Assembly: GCA_003116995.1 (NCBI GenBank) | Contig: BDSL01000007.1 | Span: 186,001-250,000 of the forward strand | From: Yamagishiella unicocca | Taxonomy: Eukaryota; Chlorophyta; Chlorophyceae; Chlamydomonadales; Volvocaceae | Direction of reading: 5' to 3' | Length of the DNA: 64,000 nt | Shown here: positions 1 through 11,900 of the stretch, one piece after another | How the letters are laid out: every line of letters begins with the position of its first letter | How positions within the stretch are numbered: position 1 is the first letter of the stretch | Notes under the pieces: model-generated | Seen by the model: the letters and a program-made list of their open reading frames with translations, nothing else | Databases searched by the model: none | What the model was told of the DNA's origin: nothing | Made by a program: the position numbers and the translations under genes

Positions 1-3000
1 TTCCCCTTTGCCACCCAGCCACGCGATACACGCACCGGCGAGCATCGCGATGAACAGGTTGAGCAGCAGGATGCTCGTCACGATCGCGAAGATGAGGTAG
101 AAGAGGATGCCGGTGACACGCTTCTGCTCGAAGTCGGTCACTTGAATGTTGCCCAGCGCGACGTACTGCCGTTTTAGGGGGTTATATTATATCCGCGTAT
201 CCACGGCGAGGGAGGGGGGTTGCGGATGGCGGTGCGGATGGCGGTGCAAATGGTGGTGCGGATGGTGGTGCGGATGGCGGTGCGGATGGTGGTGCGGATG
301 GTGGTGCGGATGGTGGTGCGGATGGTGGTGCGGATGGTGGTGCGGATGGTGGTGCGGATGGTGGTGCAAATGGTGGTGCGGATGGTGGTGCGGATGGCGG
401 TGCGGATGGTGGTGCGGATGGTGGTGCGGATGGTGGTGCGGATGGTGGTGCGGATGGCGGTGCGGATGGTGGTGCGGATGGTGGTGCGGATGGTGGTGCG
501 GATGGTGGTGCGGATGGCGGTGCAAATGGTGGTGCGGATGGTGGTGCGGATGGCGGTGCGGATGGTGGTGCGGATGGTGGTGCAAATGGTGGTGCGGATG
601 GTGGTGCGGATGGCGGTGCGGATGGTGGTGCGGATGGTGGTGCGGATGGCGGTGCAAATGGTGGTGCGGATGGCGGTGCGGATGGTGGTGCGGATGGTGG
701 TGCGGATGGCTGTGGCGGCGACGAGCGCCACCTCGCGACCAATACCTCGGTTTCCTACCCCACCTGTCATGCTTCGGCGGTGTCTCCCACCAGCTTGCCA
801 GCCGAACCCGCGCCCCTCCTCCCGCCCTGCCTACCTGCAGGTATGTGAGGCCACCCAGCAAACCCTGTTTCTGCCAGTCGTATGACCAGGCGCTGTAGCG
901 GACGCACTCGTCGTTGTCATCCACCTCCAGACACACGTCTTTGAACAGCGCCTGCAAGGGGCCGGGAAGGGCGTGAACTGTCCGACCCAATAATGGTTGC
1001 GGCGCGATAACACGCCCGCCGGCGTTTTGGCTTTTGTACTGCGATCAAAACCCATGCTAAACATTCACCCCTGCCTCCGGTTTCCCCCTACCCCTGGCAC
1101 GCACCCTCCCCCCTTCCTGCTTCTCGTACCCCTCTCCTCATACCCCCCCCTTCCTGCTTCCCGTACCCCTCTCCTCATACCTCCCCCTTCCCCTGGACAA
1201 ACCTCCATGCCCACGGTGAAGCCCATAAGTATCAGCACTACCAGCAGAGCGAACCGAGTCACATCTTGAAGCAGCATCTGCACGACGAGGAGTTGGGACG
1301 GAGGCGATCGTGGGTGTGAGAGGACGCAGTGATCGCAGGTTCAATACGTGAGCTGGGTAGGTGGCCGAGGTCCGCTACTAACTGTGGAGGCAAAATGCGG
1401 CGCTGAGCATTGAGGACGTCCCGTTGCTGGTTAGGGTTCAACTGGGGCTTTTTGGCGCGTGTGTGCGACCCACTTTGCTTTGGGCCCAACGTGCCGAAAT
1501 CGGCGGGAGCCAGGTGGATGGCGCCCTGAAGGGATCCCGGCCAGGAACGCAAGCACGAGCAAGAATGTGAGCAGGTGGACAGGGCACAGCCGGAGGTGCC
1601 CTGGAGGGCGGTGCCCTCAGGAGGGTGGCGCCCCCACCCACCCACCTTTCCTCAACCCACCTGCTTCATCATCTGAATGAGCGGGCCGATGGCGGACGAC
1701 AGCTCCAGGACGCTAACGATGCTGCGCAGAGGTGGAATGTGGGGAGGGTTGCGGCGGGCGGGGAGCGGTGTCGGTAGGGGCTCGGTTGTGAGACATGAGG
1801 TACGAGGGAGGGAAGCCATGTATTGGCCCCGCGGGTGTTCCTTCCGCATATGCATAGGCAATGAGCGAGCACCCTTACCAGTCCGAACTTGCTGGAACCG
1901 GGACAGGGTTACAAGCAGCCGCTGCAGTCGCCTTTGGGCCGAATCCCTTCCTTGGCATTACCTTCGCACCCACTTTCATACGTGGTTGCCCGCTTCCTTC
2001 CCTCACCCTCTTTCTTTTCTTTCACAGAATGGAGGCGGCCCGAGGTCGGCGGCCGAAGCTGAGATCCCTCCGCGCACTGCAGACCCTTCCCCTTCCCACT
2101 GCGAGCCCCCGCGCACCGAAACCACGCCATGAGAGCGGCCGCCGCCAGCAGGTCGTTGACCACCAGCAGCGCCGACACGTTGCGCGCACCCTGGACTGTG
2201 ACGACCTGTGACGACCGCACGCCAAAAACCCAGATGGGGACAGGAACACCCGTAAGCGCGATATTCTCGTACCAACTGTCGTACTCTGTCGTACACCCTT
2301 TTCAACCCAAGCTCGCGTTCCAAACCGCTGCACAGGCGGCAGCTGCTCGCCACGCACACCTTTCTGCTCGATCAAGAACCAACCGCCCAATGCCCCGCCT
2401 ATCCCAATCCCCCGCCTATCCTATGTCGTGTGCAACGGTGCCCTCGCCACACCCCAGTTTCCAGAAATGGAACGTAGTGTACAGCGCCGAACGAGTGTGC
2501 TAGGTTTCGTCACGCTACTAGTTTCCCGCAGTGGGAATCATCGAACACACCAGTTCGCTGCCCCGCGCCCTCACCCCTATCCGCAGCAGGTACTGCAGTA
2601 GGTACGCAGTGGCCAGTGTGACGTCCATGATGTTCCAGCCAGAAGCCATGTACACCGCCCGCCCCTCCTCCAGGAGCTCCTGAGGCAGGACCGCAGGGAG
2701 GAGGCAGGGGGGAGCGGGGAGGAGGGAGCGGGGAGGAGGGAGCGGGGGGGAGGGAGCGGGGAGGAGGGGAAGGGGAAGAGATCACCGCGATGGAGTTGTG
2801 GGGGCAGGGTGGTGGGGATGGGGTTAGTTAAGGAAGTCGTTGTACGGCCATTTAGATCATGGGGTTAAGCGAAAGACAGCCGCGATACAAGGGTGGGATG
2901 CACGACAGGAACCCGGGGCAGGCGAGCTCGGAAAGGGTTGCGATTGCCGCTGTTCAGTGCGGCAGGCAACCCGCACCTGCAGTTCCTCGACCAGCATGGC

Positions 3001-6000
3001 AAAGCACCACACCGCCAGGGTGGTGTTGAGGGGGCTGATGGCGGAGGCCAGCGTCTCTTCGGTGCTCTCAGAGAAGACCTGGGTCGGTTCAGGAGGGACG
3101 GGTGCGGGTTCGGCCGACAGAGCCGATGATGTTGCCATGGCGGGACGCGGGCTGAGTCAACTGCCACGTGTGCCGTGCATAACCACCCCAACCGCAATCG
3201 ATCGCCCAATAAGGCCCACGCCCCAACCGGGCCCTTCGTCCTCACCCGATAACTGAGCAGCACCACAAACACCATCAGCGTGCACTGCGCCAGCAGCCAG
3301 CGGTACAGCGGGACGTGCCAGGGGAAGCGGCTGTCCACAATCACCTTGCCGCGTTGCAGGAAGTTCTCCACCGGGGATAAGAACGCCCTGCGGTAGGGAG
3401 GAGGAAAGGGGGAAGCGTAGTACCGCGGAGGAGGAAAAGGGGTGGGCGTCAGGAACGGGGCGCATTCCTCGCTATCAGGACGGGAGAGTGAGGAGGGTGT
3501 AGCAAATGGGCTGAATCGTCATGCTGCGGACCGAGTCAGAAGGGCGGCAGGGTACGTAGATCCCGTGCAGTCACGACTGGGGGATTCATTACAGCATCAG
3601 GCCCATGACGGCCGTGCTGTACCTACGTCCATACAGTGCCTGGTGCGACCTCCTGTCGGCCCTTTGGATGTCAGGCACTCCTTACCTGAGCACGATGACG
3701 ATCGGGCAGGTGACCGCCCAGCCAGAGAACGCTATTGCCAGTGTCAACGCCGACCACGCGAGCCCCAGGACACTTTGGGTGTAGTCGGTCACACCCATGG
3801 TGTCTGAGCGGGGAGGGGGAAGGCGCGCGGCGGCGGCGAGAGCCTTGTGTCCAAACACGCAGGGTTGGGGTACCACGGTGTTGCGTACGTGACAGCTGAG
3901 GCGACGATGGAGCTAGGCAGTTGGGTGTACGTGACGTGACGTCAGCACGGTGAGGTCGATTGTGTGGACGACTCGGAAAGTGGCAAGACGCAGAAACCCG
4001 GAGGCTAGGGGAATGGAGGCAGCAGCGGTAGGTGGGCAGCAAGATGTTACCCGGCCGGTATAGGGACCAAGATGGTCCAATGGGGCTGGTAAATTGGCAT
4101 GACGGTTGGGCACATACCCGATCCTACCCGCCGACCCAGGAGCGCAGAATGCGCGCCCGGACTTCAGCCCCCTCCCCCACCACACGCCGAACGCCATCCG
4201 AGCAGTCCAACTCACCCCACTTTTCGGTGAAGATTTGCTGGATGTACCTGAGGTGAGGTTTTAGGGAAATCCGCCCGGTAGTAGTCTGTTAAGGGTTTTG
4301 GGGCTTTCTAGGCAGCCGCGTGCGTGAGCTGGCGCACGGAATGGATTGGTAGGAGCGAGGCATCAAACCACAGATAGGCCAGGTCCACGCGAGCAGCAAG
4401 TCCACGCGAGCGGCAAGTCCATGCCAACGCCGGCTGCTGTTCTGCTAGCTATAGCCCAAGCAACGTACATCGACCAATGCATGTTGCCTAATCGGGAGCG
4501 CGTGCGTGATTGCCGCCCCCACCGCGCGGCCGGACCCCTTACTTGTGGGATAGGAAGGCCTTATCGAAGGTGTTGAGCGCGAAGGCCACCGGCTCCGAGG
4601 GGTCCTCTTCCGTGGGGCACAGCACAGCCTGCACCTCGATTTTGTTGCGGCAGGTGTCCAGCAGCTGCACCTCCCAGGCGGTGCAGCGGGCCACCAGGTC
4701 CTCGAAATAGTGGGCCTGCTGGAGCAGGGTCTGAGTGCGCAGCAGCGAGGGGGGGAGACCATACGGGGGAGATCATACGGGGGAGATCACACGGGGGAGA
4801 TCATACGGGAAAGATCATCCGGGGGAGATCATACGGGGTTGGGAGGGAGGGGCAGGTGCGGCCGGCAGGGCGGTGGCTGGGAGGCGAGGTTGGGCAGAAG
4901 AGACGGCGGCAGGAGGGCGCGGTTGGCGACAAGAACACAGACCCATGTGGTCAAGGCCCCGACGGTCGGCCCTGCACTCCCTACATCCCAGACGTACCTG
5001 GATGAACATGATGACCCCCATGCAGTTCATCCCCGCATGGTAGGCGGACGTCACCACGTCCATGAGCATGCCGACCGTGATGTGCACATCCTTGGCGGCA
5101 CCGCCTTTGTGGGGGCCGAGGGGGAGGAGAGGGGCGGGGAGAGGGGGAGGGGCGGGATGCAGATGGCGGGGAGAGGAGAGGGTCGTGGTGGCTAGCCGGG
5201 GCACCAAGCAAGGGCCAGGGTGTCGTACGCGCCATGTACGTCGGCGGTCCAGCCAGCGGCCCGCGCTGTGCGTGCAGCAGCATAGATATCAGCTGGCGGA
5301 CGTTGCGCGTGGATGACTAATAGCGTGCCTGCGGAGCCCGCTCACGGTGTGAAGGGCATACGTAGCTCCCCGCCTGGTTGGTGCCCAGGAGTTCCGGCAG
5401 CGCGCATGGTTGGGGTTTTGCCCGATGCCCCGAAACCGCCTTGCCGTACTCACTTGGCCGAATCATCGACGACTGAGACCGGCTGCTGGAACCGTTCTTA
5501 TTAGCTGCGGCGGCCGCGCCGCTGCCGCCACCAGCAACGCCGCCGCGGAACGCGGGGCTGAGTGCTACATCGTCCGGCAGGCTCCGCACCGCCGTACTGC
5601 CGCCGATCTCGTCGTCCATGTCCCAGCTGGATCCACCCAGGTCCGCGTTTTTTCCGAGAGGCCCTCCAGGAACACCCACCACGGCTGCCTCCGCCGCCTC
5701 TGCTGCCGCAGCTGCTTCCGGGCTGAAGCCGACCGAAGCCAGCACCTTTAGGGTTTAGGCGGCCGCAGGGCAAAGGGAGACGCAGGGCAGCGCTACGCCG
5801 TAAGCTCCAGACGCCCACAACTGAGGGCTTGTATTGAACCCACCCGAATATGACCCTGGTTTATAGGTCGTCTCCAGCCCCCTCCCAGCCCCCTCCTGCC
5901 CTTTCTCGTTTACCCAACACCCTTCGTCCTCCCCGCCGGCCGCCGCCCCACCTCCTGGAAGAAGTGCCGGTCGCACGATGGGTCGTAGTCACGGCATTGC

Positions 6001-8526
6001 TTCGACAGCTCCGCGAGCAGCGATACCAGCTTCCAACGCGTCCTGATGACCAGCGGGTCGTCACTGTCGTGCGGCAGCAGCTTGTAGAGCGAGCGGATGA
6101 CGAGCACCTCGATGGTGTCGGTATGACCCTGGGAGGCCGCCCAGCCCATCTGCACGCACGCCGCAACACACACATGCACCATGCATGCACACACGTGCGC
6201 CATGCATGACACATGCAGGACGAAGGCCGGTCCAGGAAGAGGTGAAACACCCATGTTTTTTCACATGTGGTTGGCGTTTGGTTGTAGGGTAGGAACGAGG
6301 TAGGACGTGACGGGCGAGGTGAGTAAGGGCTGTCGGCAGGTGGGTAGGGTCGTTGGTGCGGGCGGCAAGCAACGTTGCGTGTGGGAGCTACACCCCGGCC
6401 CAACTGCCGCTGCACCCTGCCTGTGGTTATAGGGCGCGGGGATGCCATGGCGCCCCCCTGCCTTTCAGGCCCTTTCAGGCCCTTTCAGGCCCCTGCCTGC
6501 TGTCTGTGACGCTCACCCCGCCGCTGTGGCCTCCGCCTCCCTCCCTGGACGCCCCCTCACCGCTGTCTTGCCCATGATGTCCCTTTGCTTGAACAAGTCG
6601 ACGTCCCCGAATTTGCCCTGCAGGTCCAGGTCTATGATGTACAGCATCGTCTCCAGGTGACCCTGCAGATATATACACGCCCCGCCCGCAGGACATACAG
6701 CCACGAGTTAGTTTCATACCCCGGCAGGACAGCACGCAGACAGGGGCAACATATATACCGGCACAATCGCATTTGCTGAGCAAGCGATACGGTGCCCTGA
6801 GTGCCCAGCGAACCGTACGTGCTACTTATATACCGATGGCGAGACGGGGTCGGGCGCCAGCTAGCCAGGCCGCCAGCCAGGCTGCCGCGACAGCGGGCAT
6901 GTATGCGCTCGCGTGGGATGCCCTGACCGCTGTGTAGATAGTAGTACCTATTACAGCGGGCCCCAGGCTGTATTACAGTGGGCCCCAGGCCGTATTACAG
7001 TGGGCCCCAGGCGGCCGTATTACAGTGGGCCCAAGGCCGTAAGATAAAGCCATCGGGCGCATCGCCTGCTTCCTGTGTGTGCGTTTCGCCGCTGAGACAC
7101 GCGCACGGGCGCTCTATCTGAAAGCGGGCGGAGTCCACCGGCGCTCGGGGCTGCTGTCCGCACCTGGTACGCCGCCACCATCGCGCTGTTCTTGCCGATC
7201 CAGCACGGCGTCGTGTGCATGAGCGTCAGCTCCTCCGTGCCCGAGGAGAACTCCCGCTCCACCAGCTGCAAGATCTGAGGGCGCATATGGTTATTACGGC
7301 AGGGGCATGTACGAGCGATGAGCTAGCTAGCGCGCGATAGATAGATGACAGGATGCTGCAGCAGCGAGCTGCGGCAGCAGCGGTAGTCGTTGCTTGACGC
7401 ATCTTGACGTGCGGCGCGGACGACGGCAACAACCAAGCAAGCAAGCAAGCAAGGCGGTCGGGTGGAGCGCGGATGGAGCCGGTTGCCATTGAGCGCAAGT
7501 AAGCGCCTTGCTTAGGCGCGCCGTCCTTTTCTTCGATGAGGATGTGCTGTGTAGCTAGGGCTTTTCGGCAGGAGACGGAACCATGGGCGCCAATGTGCTA
7601 GGCTTCAAGCAGTCATCAGGAGCTGCCGTACTGGTGCTAGCCGTGGTTGGCGGCGGCGGGGTTTTGGCGGCGGCGGCGGCGGGGTTCTTCGGGAAGGCTA
7701 GGGCGGGGATGATCGCATGCGTGTGATCGCATGCGTGAGTGCGTCACGCGCGGGGTGTACGAAGCGCGGCTGTACGGTGCCGTTGTGGGGTGGCGCTGGT
7801 GGCCTCGCTCGCTACCCCCGATCGACCCGCATCCACACCGATAGATATAGATAGGGAAATTAGGATCTGCGCGGCCGCCGCTCACTCGCACTCACGCACG
7901 GCCGCGTCCGCCCTGCATACACAAGCCCATGTTCGTGCTATTGCTGCTTCTGGTGCTACTTCACCCCCTCGTACAGCTGGATGCTAACGGACCATACATG
8001 GCTCAAAGAGTCAAGAGTCCAGCTAGCACTGAGTTAAAAGGTGCGGCAGCTGAGGACTGGCCTGCCTACGATGCACGCACGCAGCTGCCCCCGACAGCCT
8101 CTGTGTCGACAACGCACCTTGTACTGATTTCCATAGCATGCATAGAGGATGCTGCTGTAATGGTAGGGGAAATCCACCTGCAAGACCTCCTGACCCGCCT
8201 GTTTGAGCTCACTGCGCGCGCAGCAGTAGGAGGGGTTGGGAGGTAGGTTGCGCAGGGCAGCGCTTCTTGTCGACCGGACGAGCTTACCGATACTGCTGTA
8301 TAAGACCAAGCTCCGCGGCAGTAATTAGGGTCCGCTTATCGCCCACATCCTTGAGACGTTTTAGTCCCTCATCTTGTGTCGAATCCCTGCTGCTTACAGG
8401 CAAGCTGTCGTCTTGGCCCGGCTCCCGGATGCGACGGTGCTTACAATGAAGTGCGCTGCAGTAATCCGATGTCAAGCCGGATGGCTGCCGTTTGGCGTCG
8501 TCTGGGCACGGCGTCACCTTGGCCAT
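1..8526 (-). CDS. Ankyrin/TRP-like cation channel, 3' end outside window
   Basis: Predicted plasma-membrane or ciliary cation channel, read on the minus strand. Exons 5' to 3': 8526-8288, 8211-8118, 7274-7164, 6662-6561, 6149-5952, 5745-5454, 5104-4998, 4730-4543, 4247-4216, 3803-3686, 3387-3246, 3078-2977, 2679-2551, 2205-2117, 1721-1661, 1277-1203, 951-835, 165-<1. All junctions keep phase, giving 787 codons so far. An ankyrin-like stretch lies at about residues 112-215 (GKTAMGWAASQGHTDTIEVL). A hydrophobic pre-S1 segment is at about 465-490. S1 to S4 fall on the exons at 3387, 3078, 2679 and 2205. The S4-S5 linker (SAIGPLIQMMKQ) is followed by S5 (DVTRFALLVVLILMGFTVGM), an acidic pore-side loop and S6 (FYLIFAIVTSILLLNLFIAM), the typical TRP order. 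One donor (GTTTGT at 1202) is unusual. Start chosen as the first ATG, about 55 bp below a TATA-like site. Subfamily is not assigned. Confidence 0.82.
220..711. repeat. 12-bp GGTGGTGCGGAT-type minisatellite inside a channel intron
   Basis: About forty head-to-tail 12-bp units, mainly GGTGGTGCGGAT with GGCGGTGCGGAT and GGTGGTGCAAAT variants, fill most of the 669-bp intron between the last two visible exons of the channel gene (166-834). The unit is a multiple of three without stops, so several frames stay open on both strands; these ORFs are artefacts. Confidence 0.95.
4748..4842. repeat. 14-bp direct repeat in channel intron
   Basis: About seven imperfect copies of a 14-bp unit (ACGGGGGAGATCAT) lie in the intron between the exons at 4998 and 4730. 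No function is inferred. Confidence 0.85.
6938..7033. repeat. GTATTACAGTGGGCCCCAGG tandem repeat
   Basis: Four consecutive copies of a unit of about 22 bp (CTATTACAGCGGGCCCCAGG, then GTATTACAGTGGGCCCCAGG variants) lie in an intron of the channel gene. The core TTACAGTGGGCCCC recurs in the protease-cluster spacers and at the right end of the window, so this looks like a local expansion of a dispersed repeat. Confidence 0.85.
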
Positions 8527-8909
8527 GCTATTATGTCGGTGACTTTTAATCAGTTACTCTTGAGCTTCTAAGCATTCACCTATATAGAAAGCATATTATG
8601 AGGGAGATGGACAAAATTTCAAGGAGTCAAGCGGGTCGGCTGACTCGACGTTCGATACGAGTGACCTCGTCAGGCTGCCAGTATTGTGCAGACCAAAGTG
8701 CGTTATTTACCGTGCACATTATGACAAAAATTCTTAGGGAGATTGTGCAGTATGCGATTGGCCGATTGCGTAACCTATTAACCTTCAAACCCGGGGCCGT
8801 ACCGCAGTGTTGCCCTGTTCCCCTGTACACAAACTCGCACATCCTCGGAGTAAATATGTTTTCCGTAGCAGCCCTTGATCTATATTGTATGTGATTTTGA
8901 ACGAATAAA
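8527..8909. promoter_or_regulatory. Divergent intergenic promoter region
   Basis: These 383 bp separate the ATG of the minus-strand channel (8526) from the ATG of the plus-strand sphingomyelinase (8910), so both promoters must lie here or overlap the genes. A TATA-like CTATATAG near 8581-8588 sits about 55 bp upstream of the channel ATG. A TATATTG about 30 bp upstream of the sphingomyelinase ATG is a weaker candidate. The region is AT-richer than the flanking exons. Transcription start sites cannot be seen. Confidence 0.5.
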
Positions 8910-11900
8910 ATGAGTTCAAATAGAGAGGTCAAAGTACTTACGTTCAACGCCTGGGGCCTGCCCTTGGCGTCCAAAGACGACAAATTAAGGCTTCGGTGAG
9001 CAACCGCATTGGGCTTAACGGAAGATATAGATTCTTTTTACGGCAAATATGTTATGACTGGACGCTGGTCCCTATCCTGTGGCTGGGCGCAGGAAACAAG
9101 CCGATTACTTCCGCCAATCTGGCAAAGAGCTGGTGAGTAGCGCGATCGGGCGGGCAACGAATGCGCGGTCTGCTGCCACAACCGGAATGATCGCCCCGAC
9201 CACCCCATCGCTAGGGTCACGAAACCTACAAGCCTTCGAATCCCTCTCCCCCCTCCCGTAGTCCGAATGAATGAACGTGCCCGTGTATGGCGAGGCCACG
9301 CAGCTAGCTGTGCCCTTCGTTGCGACCGACACGTACACACCCGTCATGACAGTTTGTTTGCGCGCCAACCAACACCTGCGTGGCCCCACGTACACCATTG
9401 CGGTACGAAAGCAACATACACCAGCTGCAGCAAACACCATCAGAAAACACACTGAACATAGCAGGTTCCCGAGCAGCAGGTCTCAGGGCCGGCTGCATTG
9501 CATCATTACCACCTATCTATCTGTATATCGCATGCACTCGTAGCTAGCACAGCGCAAAACACGCAAGCAAGTGCCGCAGCACGATAGTCCGCATGGAGAC
9601 AGCCAGCGGTGTTCACGGCTCAAGCTGATGTCGTACTTTATGATGGATGTTGCATGAACGCAGCGGCACTGGGGGGGTGCAGCCGAGCGGCCAAGGCAAA
9701 CCGCCCACCGCTAAGCCATCATGCGAACGAAGGGGCGGTGCCGGCGCTGCAAACCACACCCCGCAACCTGCGTAGTGTACGTACCCAGGTGCACCTTCAC
9801 GACTTTTGCCTGCCTACCCAATCAATACACGCACCCGGGTCCAGACACGGGAAGAGTTGGCAGATTGAGAGCGCTTCCGTCCTTACTTCCCGGAATGAAC
9901 GCAACGAAAGAGACCTCAGCATGCTGATTAGTCAGCATTATTACTACATCCACATGCAAATCCACCAAGGAGACACCATGTCCTTGGAAAGGTTGCTTAT
10001 TTAGGCCTCCGTCGTCGCGCATTCACCTACATGTATGCTGTATTGGGAGGAGACTCCCACCCTCGAGGGCGCACGCACTGCTGCCGCTTCAGGCTGCGCA
10101 TTCCCAAGAGGTAATGGTGCAGCTCGCTATCATGCAGGCCATAGGCCACACATGCTGCCCACCTATTGCCTCCTTTGATTGCGGCTCGCTCTACACCTGC
10201 CCTCGCGATTTCCTCGCTACCACCCAAGCAATGCGCGGTCAATCCTGGCGGCGCAGGACTTGGTGTTCCTTCAGGAGGTGTGGACGGAGGAGTATGTGGC
10301 GCTGCTGACCGGCGCTGCAGCGGAAGCGGGGCTGGTGCACTGCACCAAGTTTGACGGCGGCGTGTTCGGGGCGGGCCTGGTGATTCTGTCGCGCTTCGAA
10401 ATCGTGGACGTCGCCTTCCGAATTTACTCAGTGCGCGGCGAGCCTGGGGCGCTCCAGGGGGAGGCGTTATCAGGTGCGGGAGTACTGCGGAAGTTGCGTG
10501 ATGGGTGTTGGGTACGGTGTGGAACGCGCGGGTGATCGGCGGAGGACGTGTTCAGGTACGTGCATGCGCGCAGGTAAGGGACGCATGGCTTGAGCGCGTA
10601 AGGGCCACGCACGCACAGCGAACAACGGGACGCCGATGCCGGCAGTAGTGGGCTTGCCGGGGCAGGTCGGAGTTAATTGCAGTATGTACCGTAGTAGGTC
10701 TTGCTCACCCATCGCGCGTGTTGCGCGACAGCCATTCTTCAGTTTTAAATCGGACGTTACGTCGAGTTCGCGTTGGCAGCAGAGCGCCGGAAGCTTCTCA
10801 TTATTATTCGGGGTGTTCCTAGTCACGGACTGTTTGGGGTCGTGATCGGCAAATTCGACCAGCGCGCATACCCCTGTCCATTCCCCAAAATTACTACCAC
10901 CAAACATGCACATCCAGACGGCTGACGTACGGCGCTTTGGTTTCGTCTTGCATACGTTTCGCGTGGCTCGTACGCGGGTTGTCGCTATTGGCAACGTCGA
11001 TCGGCGAACACGTTCCATCTCCTACCTTTATCCCGAACACGCAACATACCGCTTGCATTAGTTAGCTTGCGATATTCAATTCATATTCTGCTGGAGGTTG
11101 CATGGCGGTATGTCAGGGTTTGTCTTTCCCGGCATCCTCTCATGGCCCGTGGGTCGCGATTGTTAAAGCTAATCTGTATGAATACTCTATGCCCCGCCAA
11201 TCCTACCCACGTAGCATGGCGTCCACTTGTTAACCTAAGTATGCGTCTCCTACTGGATATCGCTGGGCGCTTCTGTCGTCGTCTGGTGTCGGCTCGTGTC
11301 CCATGGGTCACGACTGGCGATGTTTATCGATCGGCACGCAACTTCAACCCCCGCCTTTCCTAACTACGCAACGTGATTCGCGTATTTATAGCCGCTTGGA
11401 TAAGCTGCGTTCTTCGTGGTCGTCGCCTTGCGCTTTATATCCGTCTGGTGTCCGCTCGTGGTCCGTACGACAGGCGCGTCCGCCGGCGGCAACGTGGAAC
11501 ACCGCGTGCACGCATCGACTGGAAAAATGCTGACCACGGAGCATACGGTTCATACGCTAGCATGATTGAATGTGCTATTCTACCACTTTTCCATTTTCCC
11601 GCCGCTCGCCTCCCCTCTTCATGTTGCCAACTTTCTATTGTACCAACTCGTGCCCATCCACCCGACTTTCCCCCAGTTTCCCCTTGCCAGGTGATGATCA
11701 ATCATACACACACCTCGCACTGGCCCCGCCGCACATACAGCCACTGAAGCACCATGTCGCTGACCCTGCGCCTCATGCGCCGTGAAGACGTGCGCCACCA
11801 TGTGCCGGCCTCTGATTACGATTACTTTTCCTTAATTCTATTACGGATTGACAGGTCATTCTATGCACCTGCCGTTTCTCCGCCCGCAGGCAAGGGCATC

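Noticed and set aside
146..990. Several overlapping long ORFs on both strands over the GGTGGTGCGGAT tract
   Set aside because: Products of a stop-free 12-bp repeat. The tract is bounded by the splice sites of the channel gene and its translations (WCGWWCGW, HPHHHPHH, APPSAPPS) are pure repeat.
8942..9020. Minus-strand exon (LDAKGRPQALN followed by GTAAGT) as the first exon of the channel
   Set aside because: The plus strand of the same bases encodes the conserved FNAWGLPLASK block of the sphingomyelinase with an ATG and a perfect downstream phase, and the channel has its own ATG at 8526.
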